From Pseudomonadota bacterium (lineage in GTDB: Bacteria > Pseudomonadota > Alphaproteobacteria > Rhizobiales > Xanthobacteraceae), in the NCBI GenBank assembly GCA_023432885.1, contig JAEZEU010000541.1, positions 1 to 20,333 of the forward strand: a stretch of DNA of 20,333 bases. Direction: 5' to 3'. How positions within the stretch are numbered: position 1 is the first letter of the stretch; each line of letters begins with the position of its first letter. Position numbers and translations under genes: made by a program. The notes under the pieces were generated by a model. That model had not been told where the DNA came from. It did not search any database and saw only the letters and a program-made list of their open reading frames with translations. Below are positions 8,267 through 17,304 of the stretch, piece after piece.

Positions 8267-8524
8267 TCAGGACGGACTGGCAGGTGTGACTCCGCCCTCG
8301 TCCTCCTCGTCAGGCTCGATCTCCGACAGGAGATCGATGAGTTCACGGACCCGGCCTGTTGCCAGCGGCTTGCCGGCATTGATAAGCGGCTCGTCGTTGG
8401 CGATCCAGGCCTTGGCTTCCGCCAGTTCCTCCACCGTCGCGCCGGTTCCGATGATCTGTGCGATGGTGACGTCATCGACCCGACCGATCGCTGTGATGAC
8501 GTCTTCTCGTGTAATGCGATTCAT
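8267..8524 (-). CDS. Small acidic hypothetical protein, 85 aa
   Basis: The protein begins MNRITREDVITAIGRVDDVT and is predominantly helical and acidic, with a Glu/Asp-rich end (EIEPDEEDEGG). No membrane segment, signal peptide or metal motif is seen. The ATG at 8524 has GGAGAAAG a few bases upstream on the minus strand, a good ribosome site, which supports translation. It is convergent with clpB and shares the terminator region. It lies 68 bp downstream of the SPW-repeat gene on the same strand, so the two may be co-transcribed. I do not recognise a characterised family. Confidence 0.65.
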   Translation of the reverse strand: MNRITREDVITAIGRVDDVTIAQIIGTGATVEELAEAKAWIANDEPLINAGKPLATGRVRELIDLLSEIEPDEEDEGGVTPASPS

Positions 8525-8592
8525 CGCTTTCTCCGCGCATCACACAACGCACCCGCCGCCTGCCATGGCGGTGGGGCGAGGTGTGATTTGTT

Positions 8593-8955
8593 TCAGCGAC
8601 CCGTTGTCAGGCGGGGCGGGTTCTGGCTCGTTATCCAGATTTCAATGGCGGCCAGGACTGCCACGAGGATGCCAATCACCACATGAACCGTCATTTCGGT
8701 GGTTCTTGCGTGGAAGCCCAGCACCCAGGGCGAAATAACCGCCCACAATCCCACTATCAGGTTGAGCCATTCCTCCCAGACCGCGAAGGCGGACAGGGCC
8801 GCAATTGCCAGCACGGCGATGATGATGCCGACGATCATGGCATTCTGAGAGGGCCTTCCGGCGTCGAAGTTCCAGATCCAGGGCGACGCGAACAAGATGG
8901 CGCCAAGGACCAGATTTCCGACGTCGCACAGTTTTGCGTTCGTCCAATTTTCCAT
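8593..8955 (-). CDS. SPW-repeat membrane protein, 120 aa
   Basis: Two SPW motifs, SPWIWNF (residues 24-30) and SPWVLGF (75-81), each lie at the end of a hydrophobic helix: the signature of the SPW repeat family (PF03779). Four membrane segments can be drawn, at about 13-28, 39-60, 65-80 and 88-108, with an acidic tryptophan-rich loop WEEWLN between repeats. The function of SPW proteins is not established; some occur in stress or envelope contexts. The start at 8955 gives MENWTNAKLCDVGN and is preceded on the minus strand by GAGGAAG. The small acidic gene follows on the same strand. Confidence 0.85.
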   Translation of the reverse strand: MENWTNAKLCDVGNLVLGAILFASPWIWNFDAGRPSQNAMIVGIIIAVLAIAALSAFAVWEEWLNLIVGLWAVISPWVLGFHARTTEMTVHVVIGILVAVLAAIEIWITSQNPPRLTTGR

Positions 8956-9168
8956 GACTTCCTCCTCTGCTTTGGAGGGCTACCCCAGTCATAACTCGGG
9001 CCGGATGGACACTGTTCCGGTGCGAGGATGCTGGGTCGCGACTGTCGACTTTCTAACGAGTAGCGGCATGGCGGAGGTCGGGCCGCCGGAATGCTTGCCC
9101 GGGACAATGCTCGGGAATTCAGGAACCGTCCGATGCGCACACCGTTTCCGGGACCTTCGCCTCGAAGC

Positions 9169-11140
<1,972 letters not shown>

Positions 11141-11157
11141 CGCTCGAAGCCCGCCGC

Positions 11158-12861
11158 TCAGTAGCCCATCTTCTTCTTCATTTCCTGGTCGATCCAGATG
11201 CGAGCATAGATCGGACCCGGGCGCACCGCGCCGGCGCGCAGCTCGCCGCCATAGTTCTTCACCCACGGCCACCACGCCGTGTAGATGTAGGGCGTCGGGA
11301 GCCAGATGTAGGGCGCCTTGTCGAGAATCTCACGCGTCATGTCCTTCAGCATGGCCTGGCGCTTGCCCTCGTCTGGCTCCTGATAGGCCGCATCCATCTT
11401 CTTGTCGTATTCGGGGTCGTTCCACTGCGAGGGATTCCAGACCTGTCCCTTCACGAAGCTCTTGCGGATCGTGGTGGTCGGATTGGTGTGGCCGTTGTTC
11501 ATGAGGTAGCCGGGCGCATTGGTCTTGCTGGTCATCGCCGAAAGGAACGCGGCATATTCCATTGGCTGGATTTCCAGCTTGACGCCGACCTGCTCGAGAT
11601 AGGCCGCGATAAGCGGCAACAGATCCATGTGATCGGGAGAACAGGAACACACCTGTACCTTGAAGGAAAAACCATTGGGGTAGCCCGCCTCGGCTAAAAG
11701 TTTCTTGGCCTTCGCCGGATCGTAGGTGAACAGCTCCTTGACTGAAGCCGGCATCGCCTCCAGCGGCTCGAAATAGCCGAAATAGTCCGGATGCTGCGGA
11801 TAGCCGAACAACTCGGCGTTGCCGCCGTAATAGTCCTTGACGATCTCCTGCTTGTTGACCGCCATGTTGAGTGCCCGGCGGACGCGGACGTCGTCGAAGG
11901 GCTTGGTGTCGACGCGCATGGCGAGGAACTGGCCGCTCATCGACAGCCATTTCGACCATTGCAGTTGCGGCGCGTTCTTCTTCAATTCGTCCACCGCTGA
12001 CCAGCGGATGCTTTCGAGGATGTCGAGCTTGCCGGTGCGTAGCGCCGTGAGGAAGGTCGCCTCGTCCTTGATGGTGCGGTAGACCACCTTGTCGAGCAGC
12101 GGCAGCTTCATCTCGACGCCGTTGATCTTGTCCTTGTCCCAGTAATTCGGGTTCTTCACATACGTGTTTGAATTGCCCTGCACGTAATCGGCGAGCATGA
12201 AGGGGCCGGTGCCGTTGACGTTCTTCCAATTGCCGGCGCCCGCGTCGGCGACTTCCTTCGGGATGATGCCGGAATAGTAGCCCCAGCCGAAGCGGTAATC
12301 CCATTCGGCGTTGTAGTTCTTGAAGGTGAACACCACGGTGTGCTTGTCGGTGGCCTCGACCTTTTCCAGATGATCGAAATAGCCGGCGATTTTCTTGGGG
12401 CTCTTGTCGAGGCGGTTGAAGTTGTTGACGACGTCATCGGCGACGAATTCGCGCGCCGCCATCACGCCGGGCTTTTCCGGGAACATTATGCCCTTGCGCA
12501 GCTTCACTTCCATCCGAAGCGGGTCCTTCTTCCACTCCCAGCTTTCGGCGAGCTCCCCGCGGATGGCGTCGCTCGGTAGCCACGCGTCGGCGTAGAAGCG
12601 GTGCTTGCCGCCCAGCCGTGCCGACTTGGAGAGATCCGCGGCGAAGAGCTGTTCGTAGACGGCGCCGGTGTCGTGATTATGCTTCCAGTTCCAGTCGGCA
12701 TTGTCCCAGGACAGCGCCGACAGCGTCACATAGACGGTGCCGATTTCCAGCGTGCCGCCGGGCTTCGGCGGCTGTTCCGACTGCGCCGATCCGGGACTTG
12801 CGAAGGCGAGCGTCGCGGCGATCGACGCCGCCGCGAGCAGCGCGGTCCTGAAATTTTTCAT
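11158..12861 (-). CDS. Family 5 peptide ABC transporter solute-binding protein, 567 aa
   Basis: This periplasmic protein captures the solute and delivers it to the permeases. ATG 12861 is chosen because GGGAGG lies just upstream on the minus strand and it gives a clean signal peptide, MKNFRTALLAAASIAATLAF, cleaved near ASPGSAQ. The mature protein shows the family 5 pattern: PPKPGGTLEIGTV near the start, an AESWEWKKDPLRMEVKLRKG strand region, GTGPFMLADYVQG, and DVRVRRALNMAVNKQEIVKDY. At about 540 mature residues it is normal for the family. The ligand cannot be told from sequence; oligopeptides are usual, but opines, sugars and nickel are also known. It sits between permease and ATPase genes of the same operon. 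Confidence 0.93.
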   Translation of the reverse strand: MKNFRTALLAAASIAATLAFASPGSAQSEQPPKPGGTLEIGTVYVTLSALSWDNADWNWKHNHDTGAVYEQLFAADLSKSARLGGKHRFYADAWLPSDAIRGELAESWEWKKDPLRMEVKLRKGIMFPEKPGVMAAREFVADDVVNNFNRLDKSPKKIAGYFDHLEKVEATDKHTVVFTFKNYNAEWDYRFGWGYYSGIIPKEVADAGAGNWKNVNGTGPFMLADYVQGNSNTYVKNPNYWDKDKINGVEMKLPLLDKVVYRTIKDEATFLTALRTGKLDILESIRWSAVDELKKNAPQLQWSKWLSMSGQFLAMRVDTKPFDDVRVRRALNMAVNKQEIVKDYYGGNAELFGYPQHPDYFGYFEPLEAMPASVKELFTYDPAKAKKLLAEAGYPNGFSFKVQVCSCSPDHMDLLPLIAAYLEQVGVKLEIQPMEYAAFLSAMTSKTNAPGYLMNNGHTNPTTTIRKSFVKGQVWNPSQWNDPEYDKKMDAAYQEPDEGKRQAMLKDMTREILDKAPYIWLPTPYIYTAWWPWVKNYGGELRAGAVRPGPIYARIWIDQEMKKKMGY

Positions 12862-12889
12862 GGCTTTCCTCCCGTTTTTATCGATTGAA

Positions 12890-13786
12890 CTATCGCGAGC
12901 CGCGCATGCGCGGATCGAGAAGATCACGCAGCGCATCTCCGAACACGTTGGTGGCGTAGACGACGACGGTCAGGCACAGGCCGGGCGCCAGTGCCAGCCA
13001 CGGTCCCTGGAACATGAAGGTGCGGCCGGAGCCCGACAGCATGCCGCCCCAGGTCGGGGTCGGCGGCGGCACGCCGAGGCCGAGGAAGGACAGGCTTGAC
13101 TCCGCGAGGATGACGGTGCCGACACGCGTCGTGAACAGCACGATGATCGGCGGCATGATGTTGGGCAGGATGTGGCGCCACAGGATGCGGCCGGTAGAGG
13201 CGCCGATCGACTGGGCTGCGTGCACGTACATATTCTCGCGCACGGAGACCACGGCGGAGCGGATGATGCGGGAGCCGGCGATGCCGAGCAGGCAGCCGAG
13301 CGTGAAGATGATCTGCGGCACGCCCGGCCCCAGCACCGAGACGACTACGAGCAGGATAATGAGGTCGGGAAAGCTCATCCACGCATCGACAAAGCGCTGC
13401 ACGACCATGTCGATTTTGCCGCCCAGATAGCCAGTGACGATGCCGACCACGATCGAGATGATGGTCGCAAGCGTCGCAGTCGTGAATGCGATGATGACGG
13501 AGATCTGAGCCCCATAGAGGCAGCGCGAGAGCATGTCGCGCCCGAGATTGTCGGTGCCGAACCAGTGCGTCCAGGAGGGCGCCATCAGCCGGCTGCGCGG
13601 CGAGATCTGGTTCATGCCATAGGGTGCCAGCACGTCGGCGAAGATTCCGCAGAGCAGGAACAGCACGAAAATGACGCCGCCGGCCGCACCAAGCGGCTTC
13701 TCGCGGAACAGGCGGACGATGAAACGGACGACGCTGTTGCGCTCCTTGCGGGCAGTCGTGGCGGGAATGTCGATCGCCAGCGTCAT
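12890..13786 (-). CDS. Peptide ABC transporter permease (DppC/OppC-like), 298 aa
   Basis: One of the two inner-membrane channel subunits. It has the OppC-type N-terminal helix (GGVIFVLFLLCGIFADVLAPYG) and the motif HWFGTDNLGRDMLSRCLYGAQIS, diagnostic for this subfamily. The EAA-type cytoplasmic loop for contact with the ATPase is seen in HAAQSIGASTGRILWRHILPN. It ends FGDALRDLLDPRMRGSR, the standard family C-terminus. Its ATG (13786-13784) overlaps the stop of the preceding permease in TGATG, so the two subunits are translationally coupled and likely made in equal amounts. The binding-protein gene begins 28 bp downstream. Confidence 0.96.
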   Translation of the reverse strand: MTLAIDIPATTARKERNSVVRFIVRLFREKPLGAAGGVIFVLFLLCGIFADVLAPYGMNQISPRSRLMAPSWTHWFGTDNLGRDMLSRCLYGAQISVIIAFTTATLATIISIVVGIVTGYLGGKIDMVVQRFVDAWMSFPDLIILLVVVSVLGPGVPQIIFTLGCLLGIAGSRIIRSAVVSVRENMYVHAAQSIGASTGRILWRHILPNIMPPIIVLFTTRVGTVILAESSLSFLGLGVPPPTPTWGGMLSGSGRTFMFQGPWLALAPGLCLTVVVYATNVFGDALRDLLDPRMRGSR

Positions 13787-14742
13787 CAGCGGTATCTCAC
13801 CTTGGGATCGAGCAGGCCGTAGGAGAGATCGACCACGAGATTGATCAGCATGACGCAGAAGCCGATGACGAGAGAAACGCCGGTGATGATCGGATAGTCA
13901 CGTTGGCTGATGGCATCGAGCAGCAACAGGCCCATGCCGGGGATGACGAAGATCTGCTCCACGATGACGGCGCCGCCGATCAGGATGGGCGCCTGCAGGC
14001 CGATCAGGGTCACCACGGGAATCAGCGCGTTACGCAGCGCATGCCGGACCACGACAAGTTGTTCGGAAAGGCCCTTGGCCCAGGCGGTGCGGATATAGTC
14101 CTGCCGCAGCACTTCAAGCATCATGGTCCGCGTCAGGCGCATGGTAATGGCCGAGAGCGCCATGCCGAGGATCAGCGCCGGCAGGATCATCTGCTTCAGA
14201 TTTTCCAGCGGATGCTCGGTGAAGGGAACGAACTTCACTTGCGGCGACCAGCCCCACCAGATCGAGGGGAACACCATAACCATGGTGCCCATCCAGAAGC
14301 TCGGCACCGCGAGCATCAGGATTGAGAAGGAGCGGGTGAGATAGTCGCCGGCCGTGTCCTGCCGAATGGCGGAATAGATGCCGATCGGAATTGCAGTCGA
14401 GAGCGCCACGATCATCGCCATCAGGCCGAGTTGGAAGGTGACGGGCAGGCGCGCGGCGAGGAGTTCCCGCACCGGCGTGTTCTGCCACAGCGAGTTGCCG
14501 AAATCGGCATGCAACAGGATGCCGCCCACCCAGGAAAAATATTGCTGCCACATCGGCCGGTCGAGTCCAAGTGTAGTGACCAGCTGCTCGCGGGTAAGCT
14601 TGTCGGCGCCGACGTCGTTTTGCGCCAGCATCAGGTCGATGATGCTGCCGGGCACGAGGCGGACGATGACGAAGACGATAAGGCTTGCGAAGAACAGCGC
14701 CGGCACCAGCGCCAATAGCCGCCGCGCAATATATGCCTGCAT
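13786..14742 (-). CDS. Peptide ABC transporter permease (DppB/OppB-like), 318 aa
   Basis: The first importer gene. ATG 14742 gives MQAYIARRLLALVPALFFAS, the normal N-terminal membrane helix of OppB/DppB proteins; longer in-frame starts would add an unrelated basic extension. The periplasmic segment with LGLDRPMWQQYFSWVGGILLHADFGNSLWQ is typical, as is the EAA-type loop YIRTAWAKGLSEQLVVVRHALRNALIPVVT, which docks on the ATPase. The family's C-terminal end DLSYGLLDPKVRYR is present. The ribosome site is weak. A 178-bp gap with a 9-bp inverted repeat separates it from the upstream propeller gene, so a separate promoter or attenuating hairpin is possible. Confidence 0.96.
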   Translation of the reverse strand: MQAYIARRLLALVPALFFASLIVFVIVRLVPGSIIDLMLAQNDVGADKLTREQLVTTLGLDRPMWQQYFSWVGGILLHADFGNSLWQNTPVRELLAARLPVTFQLGLMAMIVALSTAIPIGIYSAIRQDTAGDYLTRSFSILMLAVPSFWMGTMVMVFPSIWWGWSPQVKFVPFTEHPLENLKQMILPALILGMALSAITMRLTRTMMLEVLRQDYIRTAWAKGLSEQLVVVRHALRNALIPVVTLIGLQAPILIGGAVIVEQIFVIPGMGLLLLDAISQRDYPIITGVSLVIGFCVMLINLVVDLSYGLLDPKVRYR

Positions 14743-14870
14743 CCCGCGTTCCGCCCTCGTCTTATATCGCGAGAGTGGACTCCGTTCGAGGCGCCTGCAA
14801 GCCTTATCGTGTCGACTTCGCTGCGACCATTGGCGTCGGCACAGCAACCGCGAGATCGAGATCATCAGTT

Positions 14871-14907
14871 GCATTCCGCACCGCGGAAACAGTGCTGCGC
14901 GGAATGC
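14871..14907. repeat. Inverted repeat between propeller gene and importer operon
   Basis: GCATTCCGC (14871-14879) and GCGGAATGC (14899-14907) are perfect 9-bp arms around a 19-nt centre that itself contains CCGCGG. On the minus strand it begins 13 bases after the propeller gene's stop and about 130 bp before the permease start. It may be a partial terminator or RNA-processing hairpin that sets relative expression, or an operator. No T-tract follows. Confidence 0.5.
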
Positions 14908-14920
14908 TTCAGATGGGGAA

Positions 14921-16549
14921 TTATTTCTTCGTCACCTTGTAGATCGCGTTCTCGATGTCGGAAGAGAAATAGATCGTCCCGGAATCTCCTACGCCGACGC
15001 CGGTCGGCGTGTGGGTCGGCAATCCATTGGGTGCGCCGGCAAGGCCGATCGGCAGGTTGCCGGCGATTTCCGTCACGGCTCCCGTCTGCGTGTCGATCGA
15101 CACGAGGCGCTTTGCACCGACTTCGGCTACCACAAGCTTGCCGTCAGGCGCCATCGCGATGCCCTCGGGCATCTTCAGATCCCTGGCGACAACGGTCCTC
15201 TCGCCATTGGTTGCGATCCTGGAAACGAGACCTCCGAAAGCCTCCGTCACGTAGACGCTGTCCTTGCCGGCGGTTACCATCCCGACCGGACCCTCGAGGC
15301 CGCCGATTACGGCCGTGCGTTCCTTGCCGTGCTCGCCACTGGCGCGGATCAGCGACTTGCTGCCGAGCTCATTGACGAGGAGACTGCCGTCCTCGAGCAT
15401 GATCGCGTCGTGGGGCGCCTTGAAGTCGTGCAGCATGTCGCGTGTCTTTCCACTCTTGCGATCGATCACCTGCACCGTGCCGGTGAACCAGCTCGACAGC
15501 ACGACGGTGTCGCCTTTGGCCGTCGCGCTCATCGGATATTCCAGCGTCACGCCGTCGGCATGCATGCGTGCGACTTCCGAGACTTCGCCGGTCGCGCCAT
15601 CGACGGTGCGGTAGGCGAAAAGGTCGGCCACATGAATCGTATCCTTGCCGCCGTCGGTAATGACGGCGATGCCGCTGGGCAGCGCCAGCTTGCCGATGAT
15701 GGCTTGTTTCGCCACGCCCGTCGCGGGATCGACTTCCTGGATGCCGTTGTCGGCCATGTTGGAGACGAAGATGCGGTCCTTGTCGTCGATCGCAAGATTG
15801 TCGAGCGAGGGCTTGAGTTGCGCGACGATTTTCCTGTCGCCGGTCTTCGTATCGACCTTCACCAACTGGCCCAGCGCGGTATCGACGACAAAAAGGTTGC
15901 CCTTTGAATCGAAATTGACGGCGGCGGGTATCTTGAAGCCGTCGGCTACGACGGAAAGCTCACCCTTGTCGACATCGACTTTGGCGACCTGGCCCTTGAA
16001 CCACAGCGGACCATAGAGCCTGTCATCGGGACCGAACTCGAAACCGTTAAGGCCGCCCATCTTCTCCATGATTTTGCGCGGCGGCTTTGCCCCTTCAGTG
16101 TCGATCTCGTAGAGCGCATCACCCAGGAACACCTGCGTTGCGTAGAGGCGGCCATCCTTGCGGTAGGCGAGGGAGTTGATTCCGGGCAGGCCCGAGGCCA
16201 GCTTCTTGACCGGGCCGTCGCCCTTGCGGGAATAGAGGTCGCCGCTAAGAAAGGCCGTCCAGGCCATGGTGCCGTCGGGCGCGAACGCGATGTCGTCGGC
16301 CATGCCTTCGGGCGAGGGGACCGCAACCTTTGCGGTGCCGTTGGCACGATCGACTTCGTAAAGTGCGGCGCCCGCGACGCTGCCGGCGAAAAGTCTTCCC
16401 GACTTGTCGATGCCGAGGCCGTGCACGCCGTGGAAGGCAGAGCCCGGCACAAGCCTTGTGACTTCATAGGTCTGCGCGGATGCTTTGAGGCTGGTGGCCA
16501 ACAGGATCGTTGCCGCAACGCCTACGCACAGTGAGAGCCTGCTCATCAT
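14921..16549 (-). CDS. Periplasmic NHL/SMP-30-type beta-propeller protein, 542 aa
   Basis: A signal peptide is clear: MMSRLSLCVGVAATILLATS, cleaved near KASAQ. The rest is a series of about 45-residue blades with the DSKGNLFVVD / APDGKLVVAE pattern repeated many times (for example GIDKSGRLFAGSV, FGPDDRLYG, IDDKDRIFVSN, MAPDGKLVVAE, DSGTIYFSSD). This is typical of NHL, SMP-30/gluconolactonase and streptogramin-lyase-like propellers. The length suggests one large or two small propellers. Catalysis (lactone hydrolysis or ring cleavage) or simple ligand binding are both possible; I cannot assign metal ligands with confidence. ATG 16549 and the adjacent ATG 16546 both suit the GGGAGG upstream. It is co-oriented with and upstream of the importer. 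Confidence 0.82.
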   Translation of the reverse strand: MMSRLSLCVGVAATILLATSLKASAQTYEVTRLVPGSAFHGVHGLGIDKSGRLFAGSVAGAALYEVDRANGTAKVAVPSPEGMADDIAFAPDGTMAWTAFLSGDLYSRKGDGPVKKLASGLPGINSLAYRKDGRLYATQVFLGDALYEIDTEGAKPPRKIMEKMGGLNGFEFGPDDRLYGPLWFKGQVAKVDVDKGELSVVADGFKIPAAVNFDSKGNLFVVDTALGQLVKVDTKTGDRKIVAQLKPSLDNLAIDDKDRIFVSNMADNGIQEVDPATGVAKQAIIGKLALPSGIAVITDGGKDTIHVADLFAYRTVDGATGEVSEVARMHADGVTLEYPMSATAKGDTVVLSSWFTGTVQVIDRKSGKTRDMLHDFKAPHDAIMLEDGSLLVNELGSKSLIRASGEHGKERTAVIGGLEGPVGMVTAGKDSVYVTEAFGGLVSRIATNGERTVVARDLKMPEGIAMAPDGKLVVAEVGAKRLVSIDTQTGAVTEIAGNLPIGLAGAPNGLPTHTPTGVGVGDSGTIYFSSDIENAIYKVTKK

Positions 16550-16577
16550 GACCGACCTCCCGGATTTTTATGGGGAG

Positions 16578-16606
16578 AGTATTCGACCGTGGTGCGGCTT
16601 TGGCAA
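16578..16606 (-). promoter_or_regulatory. Candidate promoter of the propeller-importer cluster
   Basis: Read on the minus strand: TTGCCA (16606-16601), 17 bp, then AATACT (16583-16578). The -35 matches the housekeeping consensus at 5 of 6 positions and the -10 at 4 of 6, with optimal spacing. Transcription would start about 20 nt before the ribosome site. The remainder of the 302-bp gap (16550-16851) shows nothing else I can support. Confidence 0.4.
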
Positions 16607-16851
16607 ACGAAAGTTACTGGAGGTTGCGGCAGCATCGCCACAAAAGCGACAAGCAAGCGAGAAACGGGGCTGTTGCTTTGGAGCACCTGCCTGGTCTGAC
16701 GGGGGGCAGTTCGGCAAGCCTGAACGAGAATTAATGAAACACCCGTCCGGCGCGACTGTTTTTCCTTTGCCGGCACAGCCGGCGACCATTCAAACCGCGC
16801 TCTTGGACCACCGGCTGGCCGAATCCCGAAACAAAAGGGAAAGCATCAGTC

Positions 16852-17259
16852 ATGTCCCGGGACCTGGTCGCCCATAACAAACCCGTCTTCGATCACCTTC
16901 ATCGCAAGCTCTACGCCGGCGCGGTAGGCCTCGTCGTCTGGTTTGCGCTCTCCGCGTGGATACTGTTCGACCGGCAGGCTGACATCAGCTTACCTCTCGC
17001 GATGATCAGCGTGCTGTTTCTCGTTGCCGTCTCGATCCCGCTGTTGCTGGCATTCGTTTGGCGAAGGTATCGCGTTTCCGAGTCCCGTCCGGAAGCAATT
17101 TCATTCCGGGACTGGCGAGCCGGCAATTTCGCCGTTTGGGGAGGCCGCGTGAGCGGAACGAATGCGGCGATCGACATGCTGCTGCCGCTTGCGGCCGTCG
17201 CGTTCGGACTCACGGCCATCGGCATCGTCTTTCTGATTTGCTCGTACATGGCACCCTGA
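16852..17259 (+). CDS. Small hypothetical membrane protein, 135 aa
   Basis: ATG 16852 has AAGGGAAAG at 16835-16843 upstream, a good site at 8 nt. The protein has three hydrophobic segments: about 21-39 (AGAVGLVVWFALSAWILF), 46-68 (LPLAMISVLFLVAVSIPLLLAFVW) and 109-132 (LLPLAAVAFGLTAIGIVFLIC). A basic, aromatic loop (RRYRVSESRPEAISFRDWRA) lies between the second and third. It is probably an inner-membrane protein with a cytoplasmic loop of about 40 residues. I recognise no family. It is a lone gene, divergent from the propeller gene and convergent with the M23 peptidase. Confidence 0.68.
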   Translation: MSRDLVAHNKPVFDHLHRKLYAGAVGLVVWFALSAWILFDRQADISLPLAMISVLFLVAVSIPLLLAFVWRRYRVSESRPEAISFRDWRAGNFAVWGGRVSGTNAAIDMLLPLAAVAFGLTAIGIVFLICSYMAP

Positions 17260-17265
17260 CGCACT

Positions 17266-17279
17266 CTGCGCCGGCGCAG
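17266..17279. terminator. 14-bp palindrome between convergent genes
   Basis: CTGCGCCGGCGCAG is a perfect palindrome 7 bp after the small membrane gene stop and 26 bp beyond the M23 gene stop. It could slow or end transcription from both sides, but there is no T-tract and, read as RNA, little room for a loop. Confidence 0.3.
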
Positions 17280-17304
17280 CCATTTGTCGCCAGACTGATG
17301 GAAC

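Noticed and set aside
14378..15907. A 509-codon plus-strand frame across the permease and propeller genes
   Set aside because: It spans the ends of two well-supported minus-strand genes and has no recognisable domain.
16548..16877. A 109-codon plus-strand frame in the gap before the 135-aa membrane protein
   Set aside because: It overlaps the start of a better-supported gene, its start codon overlaps the propeller gene start on the other strand, and the composition is not protein-like.
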